A DNA stretch of 64,000 nucleotides from Bugulina stolonifera (GCA_935421135.1 OW285191.1:8627504-8691503); one strand, 5' to 3'; positions 1-13,902 are shown, numbered from the stretch's first letter. Numbers and translations: made by a program. The notes: generated by a model not told the origin, from the letters alone.

Positions 1-410
1 TGCAAATTATGAGTGTAGCAACTCTTTAATATGTGATGATTCAAAATAAAACTTTAGATAACCCTCGATCGAAAGAAATACCTGTACCTTCGACAGAACA
101 TACATTGTATTATTAAATAAATTATATTTCACTTTATTGAAGTATGGGATTAAAAAGAAATTCTATTAAATGGCTCTATATTATTTACAAAGTTCCCAAC
201 AAGGGACCATCTACACACACTTGCTAATTCCCTCCGTATTTAATTAAAGTATATACTTTTATAAAATTTAATCGGAGATAAAACAGCAAAATATATTACA
301 AATTACATTTTAATGGTAAGCCCCATTATTGCTGACATTGCACCAATTCAATAGAAATGAAATGCTTCCGTCTTGAGAGGGAAATCTCCGAGGCGTCATG
401 TCAGCTTAAC

Positions 411-3400
411 AATCTGTCTACTTGAGCAGTCGGGCACCATATTGTATGCTAGCCCGGCAGAAACTAGGGCCAAGGTATTTTCAATGCCATGAAAGTGCTC
501 TTTGCTTTTACACAGTATCTATTGCACACGCACACCGCATTTCATTGAAACTGGAGTGAATCGAATTTCCACTAACAATTATTATCGAGCCAAGCATGAA
601 CTTTTTCGTTTGTTAGACTTCGTGATTTGTAAGAAATTATTTGCAAAATATAAATTAAAACATTTAATATTAGTAGTATTACATTTGTGATAAAAAACAA
701 TGTGTATATTATTCTGTATTTTCGCTTTCTATACCACAAAATGTTCATATTTTACTTTGTTAGTTTTGTCAAAATGAAGTTGGACTACTGTGTTACTTAT
801 GATAAAGATAGTGGGGGGAGAGGCATCCCTGTCCAGCCCACAAAGTGATACTCAGTCTTAGTGACCGTGATTAGAAAATTTGTTTACCCATGAACCAACC
901 AAAATTTTGTGCCAAATGTGTATGGCTCATCCTGTTAAATGCGAATTTCTAACAACTCGCTGTGTGCATGGTTATTGTACACTTGCTATTCATTGGTACA
1001 TGGGTCGGTACACTTGTTTGGACGGAGTCGGAGACAGGATATTATCATTGAGTTGTGCGTCTCCCCACCACTGTCACTGCTTATAATACATGACTGTATA
1101 TTATACACTGTACCTGGAGTAAGTGAAGCAGGTCAAATAGTCTAGGAAGAGAGGAAACAGGTTGGTAAACTTGTCATAGTCCACATTGTGCGAGATGTCT
1201 AACACTGGGACTAGAGTGACGAACCTCTGCTCACAAAATCTGTCAAACTCAATCAGCATGCTACAACAATATTATCCCAGTATTCAAAACAATATTATAC
1301 AGTGGAACTTGCTTAACTCAGCCTAGGATAATCCAAAAACTTGGGTAGTTCAAACTATTAGCCTTGGTCCCTGCTGAGCACTATACAAATGGTTTCAAAT
1401 ACGTGAAGTGATCTTACAATTCAAAGTATCAGGCCAAATTCAAACCAATTATGGTGGTCCCTTGGAGTTTGATTAAGCTAGTTTCACTGTATATTACCAA
1501 GGTCTACTCAGGGGCAGTTAGAGTAATGATTGAATCATGTCACGACTTATACACAATAAAGTATTAACACAGACTATCAGTTTATGACATCATAGGCTAG
1601 AAACTATCATCCACACTAATGTATTCAGACGAGGTGTTTATTCTTAGATATTCTACTTCCACATAAACTGAAGAATGTTAAAATTAAAATAATTTGAACA
1701 ATTTTATTCTAATTTGCATAAGGGAGGTATAGTCTATTGGGCCAGTAAGAGAGATGGATAATGCGGAAAGTAATGACAAGCTTTTGGGAGAGAGTTACAG
1801 GAGCCAACAGGATGTGGGCTGAGAGGCTGATACACTTTTGGTGAATGCATTTAATCCTACTAATTATTTCAGGTTATGTAAAATTATGTGAATATTAAAG
1901 GCATAACATATGATTGTATTATTATTTTATAAAATATATTTACAGACTTGGTGAGGATTGTGGTGGGACTGGTGCAAACGTATTAGAGTAATGCTGATTG
2001 TAACGGTATTTATTGGTAGATTTAACCATACCATTTTCAAGGAGTATTGTAGTGATGTGTTACACACACATTGAAATACATAAATTCATACTGTTATAAT
2101 GTATGATATGATCATTATCAATTTATTAAATAAATAACTATTGTAAGCTAGTAATGTGCTCTATTATAAATGTCATATATGCAGATGATGAACTATACCT
2201 TACCTACATGTAGATGTAATATTTTGGATATATCTACTGTATTTGTAGAATATAAAACAAGCCTATGACTGTACTCTGATATTAATACAGTGAAACTTGC
2301 TCAATTCAAACTCCAAGGGACCGCCATAATCGGTTTGAATTAGGTCTGAGTTTGAATTGTATGATCACTTCACTAATTGAAATCATTTATATAGTGTTCA
2401 ACAGGGACCAATGCTAACAGTTTGAACTAACCAAGTTTTTGAATTATCCGAGGCTGAATTAAGCAAGTTCCACTGTATATGCGTAGGTTGATATTTTGAG
2501 AATATATGAAATTTTGCAATTGTTACAAGGTACATATTGCATTAATCGGCCAAGTCTTCATGTTTCACCTTTACAGGTTTTTTACAGTAAAAAATTATGT
2601 ATATATAATAATTATGGCAGAGGAGCCCTTAAGTTAACCTTTTATACCAGAGTTATCAGCTCACAGCTCTCAAATTGCACTTGTACTTGTTCGACAGACA
2701 ACACACTTGAGTTAAATAAATATAAATCAATACATAATGTATATTTACTACAGACATCTAAAGACATTATTGGTACATGTAGGAATGCGAATATTGCTAG
2801 TGTCAAGTGATTAGGTATTATAGTTTAAATACTTAGGCCTACTTAACTATATTAAAAATCTTCTAATAATTTTTCATAATCTGTCTACATAATTACTGTT
2901 GGTCAAATGTAATTCTTTGCAATGCTATATACTTTTTATATTCATTCTTTGAGGTAATGTGAGTAGATGTTATGTAATCCACAAAGGCCATTATTTTGAG
3001 CATATAGTAATACTAAGCCATAAGATGAGTAGACAGAAATATTAAGATGGACCAAGTCTAATAAAGAGCTTTGTGAAGAACTAGGCTTATATGAGAGTTG
3101 AAACAGGTGCTGGAAGGTGTAACTCGACAGGCTGGCGCCTTAAACCATATTTTCTGACTTGTCAGTCATTGACTCCAAGGCGATGTCTGCAGGTCCAAAC
3201 AATGCCAGATGAATAAGAGTTAAGCCCGGTTCACATATTAGCGTTGAGATAGCAGGATCAAAGGTCTTAAGGACTGCAAGTTTACTAAAATGTGACTTTC
3301 TGCACGTTAATCAGTCACCACTCCAAACAGTCCCAATCTACATGATATGATGCCTAGGTTAGACTGATTGAGACCACCTGTACCATTGAAACTGCTTAGA

Positions 3401-6400
3401 CATCTACGGTGTTATGCGAACCAGCCTGTACATAACTGTGTATGAACCGAGCTTTACATACCTTCTAGTATAGGGGAACTGCCAAATATCTGGGTTTGCA
3501 GAGTTCGTCTTTGGTACATCTATTTTAGTATACAAGTGTACCTGAGAAGGATAATATAATACCATTCCAATCAATTCTGAACAGCCATAACATGAATGTT
3601 GATAAAAGTTCACACCTAGACAAGCTCATAGTTCATAGTCAACCTATTTATCCAATTTGAGATTAATTACACATTCAACATTGAACAGTTACTGCATTCA
3701 TATTCTATCGTCATTTATTATACATGTAGGTCAAAGTAGATATCGTTGAGACAATGGTATTGCATTCATATTCTATCGTCATTTATTATACATGTAGGTC
3801 AAAGTAGATATCGTTGAGACAATGGTATTGCATTCATATTCTATCGCCATTTATTATACATGTAGGTCAAAGTAGATATCGTTGAGACAATGGTATTGTC
3901 ACCATTGTATATTTTACAAATTTGGCTACTACACTTTTTAAAGAGTTCAATTTTAGGTCAGGTATTATATTAAATAATACTGAAACAATAACGACATTGT
4001 ACCAAATGAGTGATTCAGATATGGAGATGTTATTCAAAACTAAAAAATTGTGCTTCATTCGATTTGTATGTCGGAAAAGACTGCATTCAAAGTGAATTAA
4101 ACTTAGAGATTCACAGTCATATAAAGTTACCAATGTTAAAATTATCATTAAAACTTTAGAATTTCAGTTGATTTGAATTTTTGGTCCTTGTAAGATTAAG
4201 GTGGAGAGAGACAATCTCCTATAAGCCAATGAACATTAGCCTACGTGTAGTTCAAGTATAAGCTGGGCGTTAGCTGGTGGGAGATATGCCCACTAGTCTA
4301 TTGTCACACCTCAGACAGTGGTCAGATAAAAGTGGACGGAGATTCAAACACTACCTATCAGCTTTTCAACAGTTGTGGAGGTATTTATACTAGTACAGTA
4401 TACAGTGGGGGAACCTACTGCAGTACCTCATTCAGTTTTAATATAGACAAACGGTCTACTAATTCCCAGAGATTAGCCTCATGCATTATCCTGCCCTTGG
4501 AGCAGTCCAACATCACACCTCTGAACCTCAGATCTGGCCAGTCGTGAATCTGTCAAATAAACGGCTATAGTTAACACAAGATTGTAAACATTAGTGTGTC
4601 CACACATGTGCACGTGTCCTATACGTTTACAATATACATTACTTAAAAGTTCCATCAAGATTGCTTTAAAACAAAATCTGAATATATATATTTTACCAAA
4701 GGAACAGTGAATGATTGATATTTGTGAAACTGCACAAGTCGTAATGAACACTAATAATATTTAATAGTTCTCCAATACTGGGAGAATATTAAAATGAGTT
4801 TTAATTCTACTTATAAAGTTGAAATGGTGAGGAGTAGGTATAACATCACCTGTATGCAAGGTACAGCTTCATCAGCATCAAATATCTCCAGCAGCTGTAT
4901 CAGTGTAGAAGCGGCATAGTGGAGGCCAGCTAGATCACTTGCCACCACTCGGATCTGGTTCTTTAATATAGTAAGTCTGTCAAATAGAGAGTCGTCAGGA
5001 TAGTGTACACGGTGTATTTAAATTGTGTTTACTTTCTGATGTGGAGGTTGACACTAAACATAAACTCCTGAAGCCTTCACAACCTCTTCCAGTAAAACTG
5101 AAGTAGTCAACTCCCCAAAGAAATGCACAGAACTACCTTATACCAAAATTGCTCCTGTTGTGATGAAGAAAACCCTTTCTGCTCATAATATACAGACTTT
5201 AATTTAAAAGAGTTAATACGGTGAATTAAAAAAGTCATAAAATACGATTTTTTTAATGGATTTGAATGTTTACTGGGTTGGTAGTTGAGATGCAGAATAA
5301 TCTTACTCGTCATTTTAAACATAGGGAGTTACCAAAACCATTGCATTACAGCAAAGTGTTTAGTATATTACAGATGCTGGGTGCTCTCGTTGACCACTAG
5401 AGACCCTTAGTGACCCTAAACTTGGACATCGGACACTCCAAATACTAGTCAGTGTCTGTACTTAAGAGAAGTAGCAGTGGCAAAAGAAAAAATAATATAC
5501 ATTTAGTAAAGAGATAATAGTTTTACACGCAGTAGCTGAAGAGAAGCCCGCTTTGAATATACAGACAGACAAAGTATTTTTGGTTTAGTTCGATTAAGTC
5601 ATTAATCTTTGCAAACCAAACATTATGTAATTAATTAACTTATTTGCATATTTCTGCAGTAATTAACAAATTGTTGTGTTGGAGGGGTTGCAAATTCCAT
5701 CCACATATTTCCCACATGTATATAAGAATTCAAAGAGGCCACAGGGAGCTCAATGTATTATAAGCTAATATGAATGAGGGTTTGAGAAAGCACATGGTTC
5801 TGTCTAATCCATACCATTCAAACCCAACAAACAATTGAGCAGCCAACCGAGTGATGTCAAAATTTGTCATATTTTTAACAAACTCAAGATAATTAGTTAT
5901 ATTAATTACAAATAAGAGGCTTAAATAGTTTAAAATGTTATAAGATATACCACTGAAGAAGAAAAAAAGTAATTACAATATAACTTAATGTAGCATGTAA
6001 TTAATTGTACGATTATACTGTTTACTTAACGATTTTTTTACCTTGCAACACTGTACCACTAATAGTGTAAAACGAACTTACACCAACCTACCCCACCACA
6101 AGCATTTAAACTTTATTTTTGTTTGCTGTCCTGATTACATTGCATTGCCTAATATTCAAATGAACTAAATGGTTAAAAATAGTCATGAAGTGTAGTCCGC
6201 AGATTTTCAATCTTGGCAAGATGCCAAAGTCCGTTTCGCTAAGCATTCCTGGATTATGGGATTATGGCTGTGAATAGGACATCTTAGAGAAATAGAGCGG
6301 GAGTAGATGAAAAAAGGGAGGGGCACTACAAATGTAGAACTATCTGTACAGTTAAGAATGGATTATCCACTCGGTAAACTTTAACCTGTGCTATTTTATG

Positions 6401-9400
6401 ATTTTCTATGGTTATCAATTATCACACGCTATGATGTCATTACGAAACAGGTGGTTGACAAGTAAGTCTAGCTCCAAATGTATATTATACGGGTGCTACA
6501 CCGCCGTCCCCTCAAACTATGCCACATTTGCATCTATGAATCCCAGCCATACCAAAGCATTATTTTATATGCGGAAGATATCTTTCCTCAATTTCAACAA
6601 ACCTTGGAAAGTCAAACACTTGTATATGCGAGCTGAAAAGTGCAGAAGTCGAGTTAGGAGTTGTCCTTAATGACTGGGAAATCTACAGTTATTGTCCACC
6701 GCTACACATAAAATCTACACAATGAACTCTAAAAGTGTTATCTAATGCATAGCATACTTATAACTTGAAGATTCTTTGAAGAGATTCTTGTCCACTTGGC
6801 ACACAATAGAAGGTATGTCAAAGGTAATTATTGCAGGGGTAGTCTGGTATGCTATGGTCTCCATCACAAACTCTATATTCAGATCTATAAAACTTTGTCT
6901 CTTGGCTCGCCACGTATTCAACATCTCATGTACAATACCTGCAAGATAGCAGCTCCAAGCTATTACCATGCTTTACATGTAGGCCTACATGTACATTACA
7001 GTACATAACACATTATAATTATAATTATACACGATATATAATACAACACATACATGTATGTATATATTTTAATGTAATTAAAACTAACAATCTCTTTTAA
7101 ATGTTTGACCTCGAAGAAACTATTTGGTAAAAGACAAGTAACACAATCACTACTCATGAGGCTAGATACTTCAATCCCAAGGCTAGGATACAATATGGTC
7201 ACTACAAATATCGATAAAGTATCAATTCCTCCTTTTCATCATCTTGGTACATAATATAAACTAATTATATATAATATAAAATGTGTATGACAAATGGTTT
7301 TGTATTGACAACTTTAATCCAATATAACACTCGGATGTGGATGTATAAAGTTGGTAGCATTTAATATACATGTAACATTATTATATTATACAAAAATAAA
7401 TGTAATATGACCAAATTTACCCTAGGACCCAGTTTTGTTAATTTTCTAAAGCAGCGAGAGGGTTACTGTGAATGTAGAATAGCATGGAACTAATTCAATA
7501 GCTTCAGAATTTCACAACTTTTGCTACAAGAGAAGGAATGGTAGAGGGGGGTAGAGAGCAGTCTTATTAGCAGCAACACTTACCTGGTTCTGGACCAGAC
7601 ACGGCAGCAATGACCACTCTATCAGCTGCTCGGAACTCCCCTCTCTCTATAACAATATAAAATTAAAAGATTCAGTTATGCATGTGCTTTATTAAGTCAT
7701 AATATTGTATCATTAGCTATGAATGAGAATTGTCTCCTCCTGGATTCATAAAAATCAATGTAGGACAACTCTCAAACTGCGAGCACTGAATAAGGATTCT
7801 GCTTGTAATCATTCGCTATAAACAGCCACGTGCAGCAAAGAAAAGTTACGGTGCAATCCACTGTGCCTACTAGTAAATAAAGATATACATAAACACAACA
7901 TATCAGAGTACATACAGGTAAGTACTAGAGTACATCCAGGTAAGTACTAGAGTACATACAGGTAAGTACTAGAGTACATACAGGTAAGTACTAGAGTACA
8001 TACAGGTAAGTACTAGAGTACATACAGGTAAGTACTAGAGTAATATAGGTAAGTACTAGAGTACATACAGGTAAGTACTAGAGTAAAATAGGTAAGTACT
8101 AGAGTACATACAGGTAAGTACTAGAGTAATATAGGTAAGTATTAGAGTATATACAGGTAAGTACAACAGTATATACAGGTAAGTTTACCTGGATGAATGG
8201 TAATCTTCTGAGGAGTGGGCCAGAGAAGCTTGAGTTGCTGCTCTACAGGAGAGATGTCTCTACCATACACATCTGTTGTATCACCATCAGTGCTAACGTC
8301 ACCGTTGGCAACACCAGGACCTATCTCTGCATAGACATGATCAGCAGCAGCAGCTGCAGCCTCTTCTTCCAGCTTCAACTTTAGAGCTACAGGGTCAAAA
8401 GTTGACTATAACTCAGTAAACAAGATAGCAGGACGCAGCGGTGGGACACTTATTATTGAGTACATAGGAACTAGACAGAGAGATAGGCCAATGGTTTATC
8501 CAACCACTGGTTGTTTCCGGGTTACTGGGTAAACGATACAATAGGGGATACTCTCTATGGTTCGGTCTTCTACTAGAAATTTGAACATCATAGGGTTTGC
8601 AAAACTGGAGCTTAGGCCATAATAATAGTCATCATATGAAACCCGGCAAAAAATATTCCGTTTCAGTAGCTATCCTAACACACATGTATATATATTGTCA
8701 GTTTATGTGTACAGTGCAGGGGGCCTATCACTTGGTGTAGTCAATGATAATCTCTAGATTGTCAGACACAAAAGCGTTAAGTCACATGATACAGTCATGT
8801 GCATTTAATATTTGCTTATGGAGATTGCTTAACAGATCCTGTTCAGAAATAAAAAACCACACGACTAGTTCACTAAAGATGTTATGTAGCAAACAATTCG
8901 AATTAGAATAGAATACTATACCGTGGCTGTTGGGTGGCAAACCCATACCTGTTAATTAATATTCCAAACATTACCAGAATAACAATGCTTAGTCACCAGG
9001 ATTTACAGTAAGCATCATGCATAGATTGACTATTGATTAATACTTGAGGTTTTACTCACTAAGAGCAGACAACTCATCAGCATGCCGCTGAGGCCCTACG
9101 TCATGCGCTAGGCTAGATAATCCAGCTGGCACCGTGCCATTAGGGGTGGAGAGTAAGGTGGTGGCTGAGTTATTAACTGAACCAATGTCACTGAACTCTG
9201 GTTTAACAGAGTCGGAAGGGCTTTGATACGAAAGTAAAGCATAAACGGCTTCGTCAGCGATGTCTAGTGGTGACTTGCCAGCCAGTTTCCTGTAAATAAA
9301 ATGAAGCATACTCGTGAAATACAGATAGTACAGTAAACAAGCATAGTTCTATTATAAATGTAGAACTTGTATGTTAACAGAGTATATGTACATATAGATG

Positions 9401-12361
9401 ACTGTAACAATATGCTTGTGTTGTAGTGCAAGCCATTCACATATGGCGAATACATCATTAGTGAACCCCAAGTTAAATGTACTTTGTATGTTGACTAACT
9501 GCATTATTAAGCAATTTAGATATGTGCAGACAATTTCAATCGTACATGTACTACGCACCCACTGTGAGCTGCCAGAGATATATCAGCATTACTGTCTAGT
9601 AGTATTTTAATGACATCAGAGTCTTTCCTTTGTACTGCATCATGGAGTGGTGTAACACCATCAGAATTCTGGGCGTTAGTGTTACCCCCGTCCTCTGAAG
9701 TGATAGATAAATCACATACACGCATGATATAATAATACAAACATGTTTAGAGTTGTCTGTTCAGCAGATTTTTGAGCAGTCATTATGTTGAGCAAGAGAA
9801 GCCAACTCCAAAATAGGCAATGATTTTGAGAAATTATAGACATGACCTCTTCTCCAGAACACCATCAATGTTTAAAGATTCTGCTTTGAGGATACTAAAA
9901 TTTTGAGTTACAAGAAACAAGGTTACTAAGCACTAAACATTAGCTGATATCAATATCACTGTATCAACAGCCAGACAGACTGTTTAGCAGTTAGTTAGTT
10001 TAGTAACCTCTGTACCTATGAGAACTTGCAGTATTTCTGGTGATCCGTATGAAGCGGCCCAATGCAGTGGCGTGTTCCTGGTTCTACCACTGTCAATACA
10101 GTTAACGTCACAACCTGCGTCTAAGTATTCCTCTACTCGGACTAGACTGAAATAAATGTGATATGGCATGAACATAGGTAGACTTCCATATGCATATAAT
10201 ATAGAATACTAGAAAATAGAATTATTATAATATGATTATAATATAACATACAATCATGCGTACATTTTCTATATATAATTAATAAATTACAGATAAAAGT
10301 ATATCTGCAGTTCTTCAATAAATAGTGAGATGCCAGTTAGGCTTAATTGGTCTGATGTATACCTGCTAGCGGGTTAATAACATAAGTACCTATGAATAAC
10401 TGACACACACTTATCTACGTTATATAGTATTACATGAGCCATGCTGAATTACAGAGTATATTAGATCATGTAATCCATGGAGCAGTATTCTATTAGATAA
10501 GCAGAACCAATGGAACTATCCAGAGGTATAAATATTTTTTATAAATAAGAAAAATTATCATTAAAGAGCTCTCACTCAACAAGGTACATGGCTTATATGA
10601 CTCATTGTACAAGACTGTACAAGCCCATGCAAACTAGCAACCAGTATGAATGTTAGTATCGATAACCTACTCTTTCTGTGCTATACTGTGAAGTAGCTGC
10701 TCATTAAAGACTGCTACGATATCCACATCATCAGCTGATTCAAGAGCGGTAATCCCAGCTTTATTCCTACACGACGGAAATGCACCGAGTGTTAGGAGAG
10801 TCCTTACAGAGTCCTTGCTCCTCACCTACAATATCATAGTTCATTAGGATATTTGGCTAACATACATGAGTATATGGTGCACGCTGATATACTCGTACAT
10901 CGTACTGTATTGCTAGGCTTCTGGTGGCATCCGCCTAGGTTTTTGAAATTCCGATCGATTCTCCGATGAGATAAATGCGCTCAGGTTCAACACCAGGGAG
11001 TCTAAAAAGCCTAATTAAAAGGACAATAAACAGCGTTGGACATTGTCAGGTAACACCACAGTGTCACAACATATAATCAGACCAATGAAGAAGGTCATCC
11101 AATGAAAATGCCGTAGATGTAGTAGCACTAGGTACATTTGTTCAGCTGGACAAACTGTGACCTATTCATCAGAGCTACACACATTGTCACAGTGTAAACA
11201 AAACATAGAGTAATCATTTAAAGTATTTAAAAAAGGATTTACGCGTGACTAATTTCTTTATCCATTAAAGAATCTGTGAGTAAACAAACAGCAGAAGTTC
11301 AGAATGGAACTATAATAATGCATGACCTATTGTTAGAGAGCAGTAGTAGAGAGGTCACAAATGAATGCTAGCTCCAATGAAGAACATGCATGGTCTTGGA
11401 AATGAGGAATGCCAATTTAGCACTGTTGACACAATAAAAGCTAACAAATGGATGTTTTTGAGTTTTTGAACAGTTGGCTCTGCATAGTACTACCAGCGTT
11501 TGTGTTAGCAATGAACTTAGGCCTCCTGATATTATTATTTTATATATAAAACTACAGAACACTATTTCTATGACTGTGGCCAAAGATACAATAACCGTAT
11601 AGCAGCCTAAGTGTTAATTACATGGATATACTCCATCTTTTGCTTGTCAACTGTTGTAATTTACTTCTACTACTGATACACATACACAGTCACAGCCCAT
11701 AGTCTCATTTGATCAAAGTAAGACAGCCATTCAAGGCAGGCAAAATCTGTTCCGCTGCTTAGTTTTAAAAGGAACAACACATATTGTAATTCATATTTCA
11801 GTGTATCATAGCACTGTGATCAACTTACATGAACTGCCAAGTGCAATATTGTACCTTGTTCACAGCATTCACTACGGAACAAATTGTTTGCTGTTAGTCC
11901 GATTCCCTCATCATTTTCCTCACCTGTTTGCATCACAAATTAGACAAAAATTAATTTTTGTAGAATTGGTGTTTGTGTGGTGGGCCAAGACAGTGGGCTA
12001 TATTAGTTAATGTATGACCATTGTACTAAACAGTAGTTGCTGAAGAGCTTCGTGAGTAGTGGATGGCAGATCCATGAGTAACCATCAACAACAAAAATAT
12101 GTAGTATGTGCCCATTCCACCATTCTACATTTTATTAAATCAGTGATTACAAAAGTTCTATGCTTTTTTGGATCTTAAACCCACATGAGCAAATCACTAC
12201 TTGGATCATACATGTAGACATGACAATTGGAAACTAAAACAGGTGTAAATAAAAAGCATGTGATACATACATTTTTTGATGGTTTTAACGACACTTTGAA
12301 TGACATCTGATCGTTCATTACGCACCGCAGTAACCAGGCTGTCCAGAGCATCATTAATCAT
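411..12361 (-). CDS. Ankyrin-repeat / GH20-like hexosaminidase fusion protein (multi-exon, 3' end beyond window)
   Basis: Exons on the minus strand: 12361-12271 (ATG start, MINDALDS), 10825-10671, 10146-10016, 9694-9559, 9289-9060, 8386-8189, 7646-7584, 6938-6758, 4976-4850, 4549-4427, then 1260-1114 and 518-411. Phases agree from 10825 through to 4427. The first exon (phase 1) does not join 10825 (phase 0), so an exon is probably missed there; others are missing between 4427 and 1260 and between 1114 and 518. Exons two to five encode ankyrin repeats (NTPLHWAASYGSPEILQVLI; GVTPLHDAVQRKDSDVIKIL), then a Ser/Asn-rich linker. The rest resembles GH20: an N-terminal cap (LWPTPQKITIHPG), ASDLAGLHYAASTLIQLL, then IHDWPDLRFRGVMLD entering the TIM barrel and a later barrel strand (FVTLVPVLDISHNVDYDKF). 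GH20 enzymes remove terminal N-acetylhexosamines. I could not locate the catalytic Asp-Glu pair, so activity is unproven. No signal peptide is seen, so the protein is probably cytosolic. Confidence 0.78.
1300..1489. mobile_element. MITE copy 1 (CAGTG-ended, TA target)
   Basis: Begins CAGTGGAACTTGCTTAA and ends with the near-inverse, and is flanked by TA on both sides. The ~190-bp body is an inverted-orientation relative of the element at 2288-2475. CAGT termini and TA duplication fit a Tc1/mariner/pogo-type MITE. It has no coding capacity. It lies in an intron of the ankyrin-GH20 gene. Confidence 0.8.
2288..2475. mobile_element. MITE copy 2, opposite orientation to copy 1
   Basis: Starts CAGTGAAACTTGCTCAATTC and ends in CACTG, with TA on both sides. 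Its reverse complement aligns along its whole length to 1300-1489 with scattered substitutions, so both derive from one family that inserted independently about 0.8 kb apart. Confidence 0.8.
3693..3896. repeat. Tandem repeat, 68 bp x 3
   Basis: Three consecutive nearly identical 68-bp units starting at 3693, 3761 and 3829 (each begins TGCATTCATATTCTATCG). Only one base differs in the stretch inspected (TCGTC against TCGCC in the third unit), so the duplication looks recent. It is intronic in the ankyrin-GH20 gene. Confidence 0.95.
7905..8186. repeat. Minisatellite, ~22 bp x ~13, each unit with CAGGTAAGT
   Basis: Units of the form AGAGTACATACAGGTAAGTACT run from 7905. Some are shortened by a base (AGTAATATAGG). 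Almost every unit holds GGTAAGT, a consensus 5' splice site on the plus strand, which is antisense to the host gene. The array ends directly at the minus-strand splice donor of the exon 8386-8189. Confidence 0.95.
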
Positions 12362-13694
12362 TATTTAACCTACAAAAAACTAAAACTCAATTATAAATAG
12401 TTAAAAGTTAAACAAAAGTCAAAGGAGATCACTTATTTGAGTTACTGTTAGGTGCAGAAGTAAGAATTTGAAATGGCCTGTATTATTCACCAAAACTAAA
12501 ACAGGAGAAGTTGCCTTTTCTATAGTCAATAGTGTTTTGGTTAACTGGCCTTACACTAAACCCTAACCACAAACAAGAAACCAAGACTATCCAAATTTCT
12601 TCGCTACTGCACCTAACAAATCCGTTTATCCCCAACCGACAGAATAAACAAGATAGTGCTAACGTAACGTTATTTATGGCCCAATCAATTATAATAACAC
12701 CCAAGTCTAGTCAAGTCTAGTATTTCTAAAGAAATCTAAATCAAAAAAATTACAGCGGGTTGAATGGCAACCCAAATGACATGCTTATGTTCATCTTCAT
12801 GTTAATGTGAGTGATATTAATAATATTAAAATTAAGTAATTATAATATAATTCAATTTTCAATTTCGAATTTGAATTTCATTTGAATTTTTCAAGCAAAC
12901 ATTATATATGAACCTAGTGGTTAAGCTAGCCGTTGGAGTCCTTGGTGACTCATTGTCACTGTAAAGCCATATACGAGTTACTTTGTAGTATAAAACTCGT
13001 CATAATCATGATACAGAAATCAAGGAGAAAACTATCAGCATGATTTCATACATACTGTATACTATATATATTGCACATTAAATAAAGTTATATATATATA
13101 TATTTTTTATTCAAACTTTCTCCTCAATTGTAATAACAACAAATAAACCTAACATTTATACCGTGGAGGAGGCGTGTCTAATGCATAAACATTGACAAGA
13201 GAATAGTGCACTTATTGATTGCAACAAGTTAGTTTTACGATGTCTATTCAACACACACTGCTCTCTCACGCCTTCTATGTATACAAATCAGATGAGCACG
13301 TCTAATAAGTGATGGACGTCTACCTGTTAAATTAATAAGGTGACAATTCACTCTGGTCATCAAGGTCACCACAGCAGCACTAGTCTAATTATTATTCATG
13401 GAGCTACTTAAACTGCTATGGCAAGTATCTGAATTCCCATGAAACCATAATAACAATAATAATTAATAATAATAATAATTGGAATTGTAATCACGACTGA
13501 CTGTTTTAATTAAAATTTTGTACAAAGATAGGATTTGCTCTCACTTACCCTCTGAGTTTGAAAGACTGCAGCTATAGCTGTGTTTGCTTGTGTTCAATGT
13601 TGTTTAATTTGCAATTTTGAATTTATAGTTCGGTTTCCAACTGAGCAGATGGATTGAGATTTGACTTCACTGCGCTACTGCACACCCCACTGCA
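12362..13694. other. Intergenic, possible divergent promoter region
   Basis: Lies between the minus-strand ankyrin-GH20 start and the plus-strand gene whose first recognised exon is at 13960. It is very AT-rich, with AATTTCGAATTTGAATTTC palindromic text near 12860-12890 and TATA runs near 13090. Any 5' exons of the plus-strand gene should lie here, but I could not place them. Confidence 0.4.
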
Positions 13695-13902
13695 TTTCAA
13701 CAAATAGATTCAAACTAGACCAGACCCCAGGATTTTTATTCGAATCTAATTGTATAGTGTAGCTTAGCGAGTGAGTAGTGTAACAAACATTACTCATTCA
13801 CTAAACCATACTTAAACATTTACAATTTAGAATTATATTCAAATGGGAATCTGGGGTTTGGTCTAGTTTTGTTTGAATCTATTTCGTATTTGTTGAAACG
13901 AT
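13695..13902. mobile_element. Palindromic MITE-like inverted repeat
   Basis: Two arms of roughly 85-110 bp are near reverse complements: the left arm contains AAACTAGACCAGACCCCAG and the right arm GGGGTTTGGTCTAGTTT. The complementarity continues into the centre (GCGAGTGAGTAG against TACTCATTCACT). There is no coding content. It sits about 60 bp upstream of the exon at 13960. Confidence 0.75.

Noticed and set aside
778..1090. Candidate GH20 exons (around 1088-1000 and 856-797, minus strand)
   Set aside because: Open and loosely protein-like, but phases do not connect to 518-411 and similarity is too weak.
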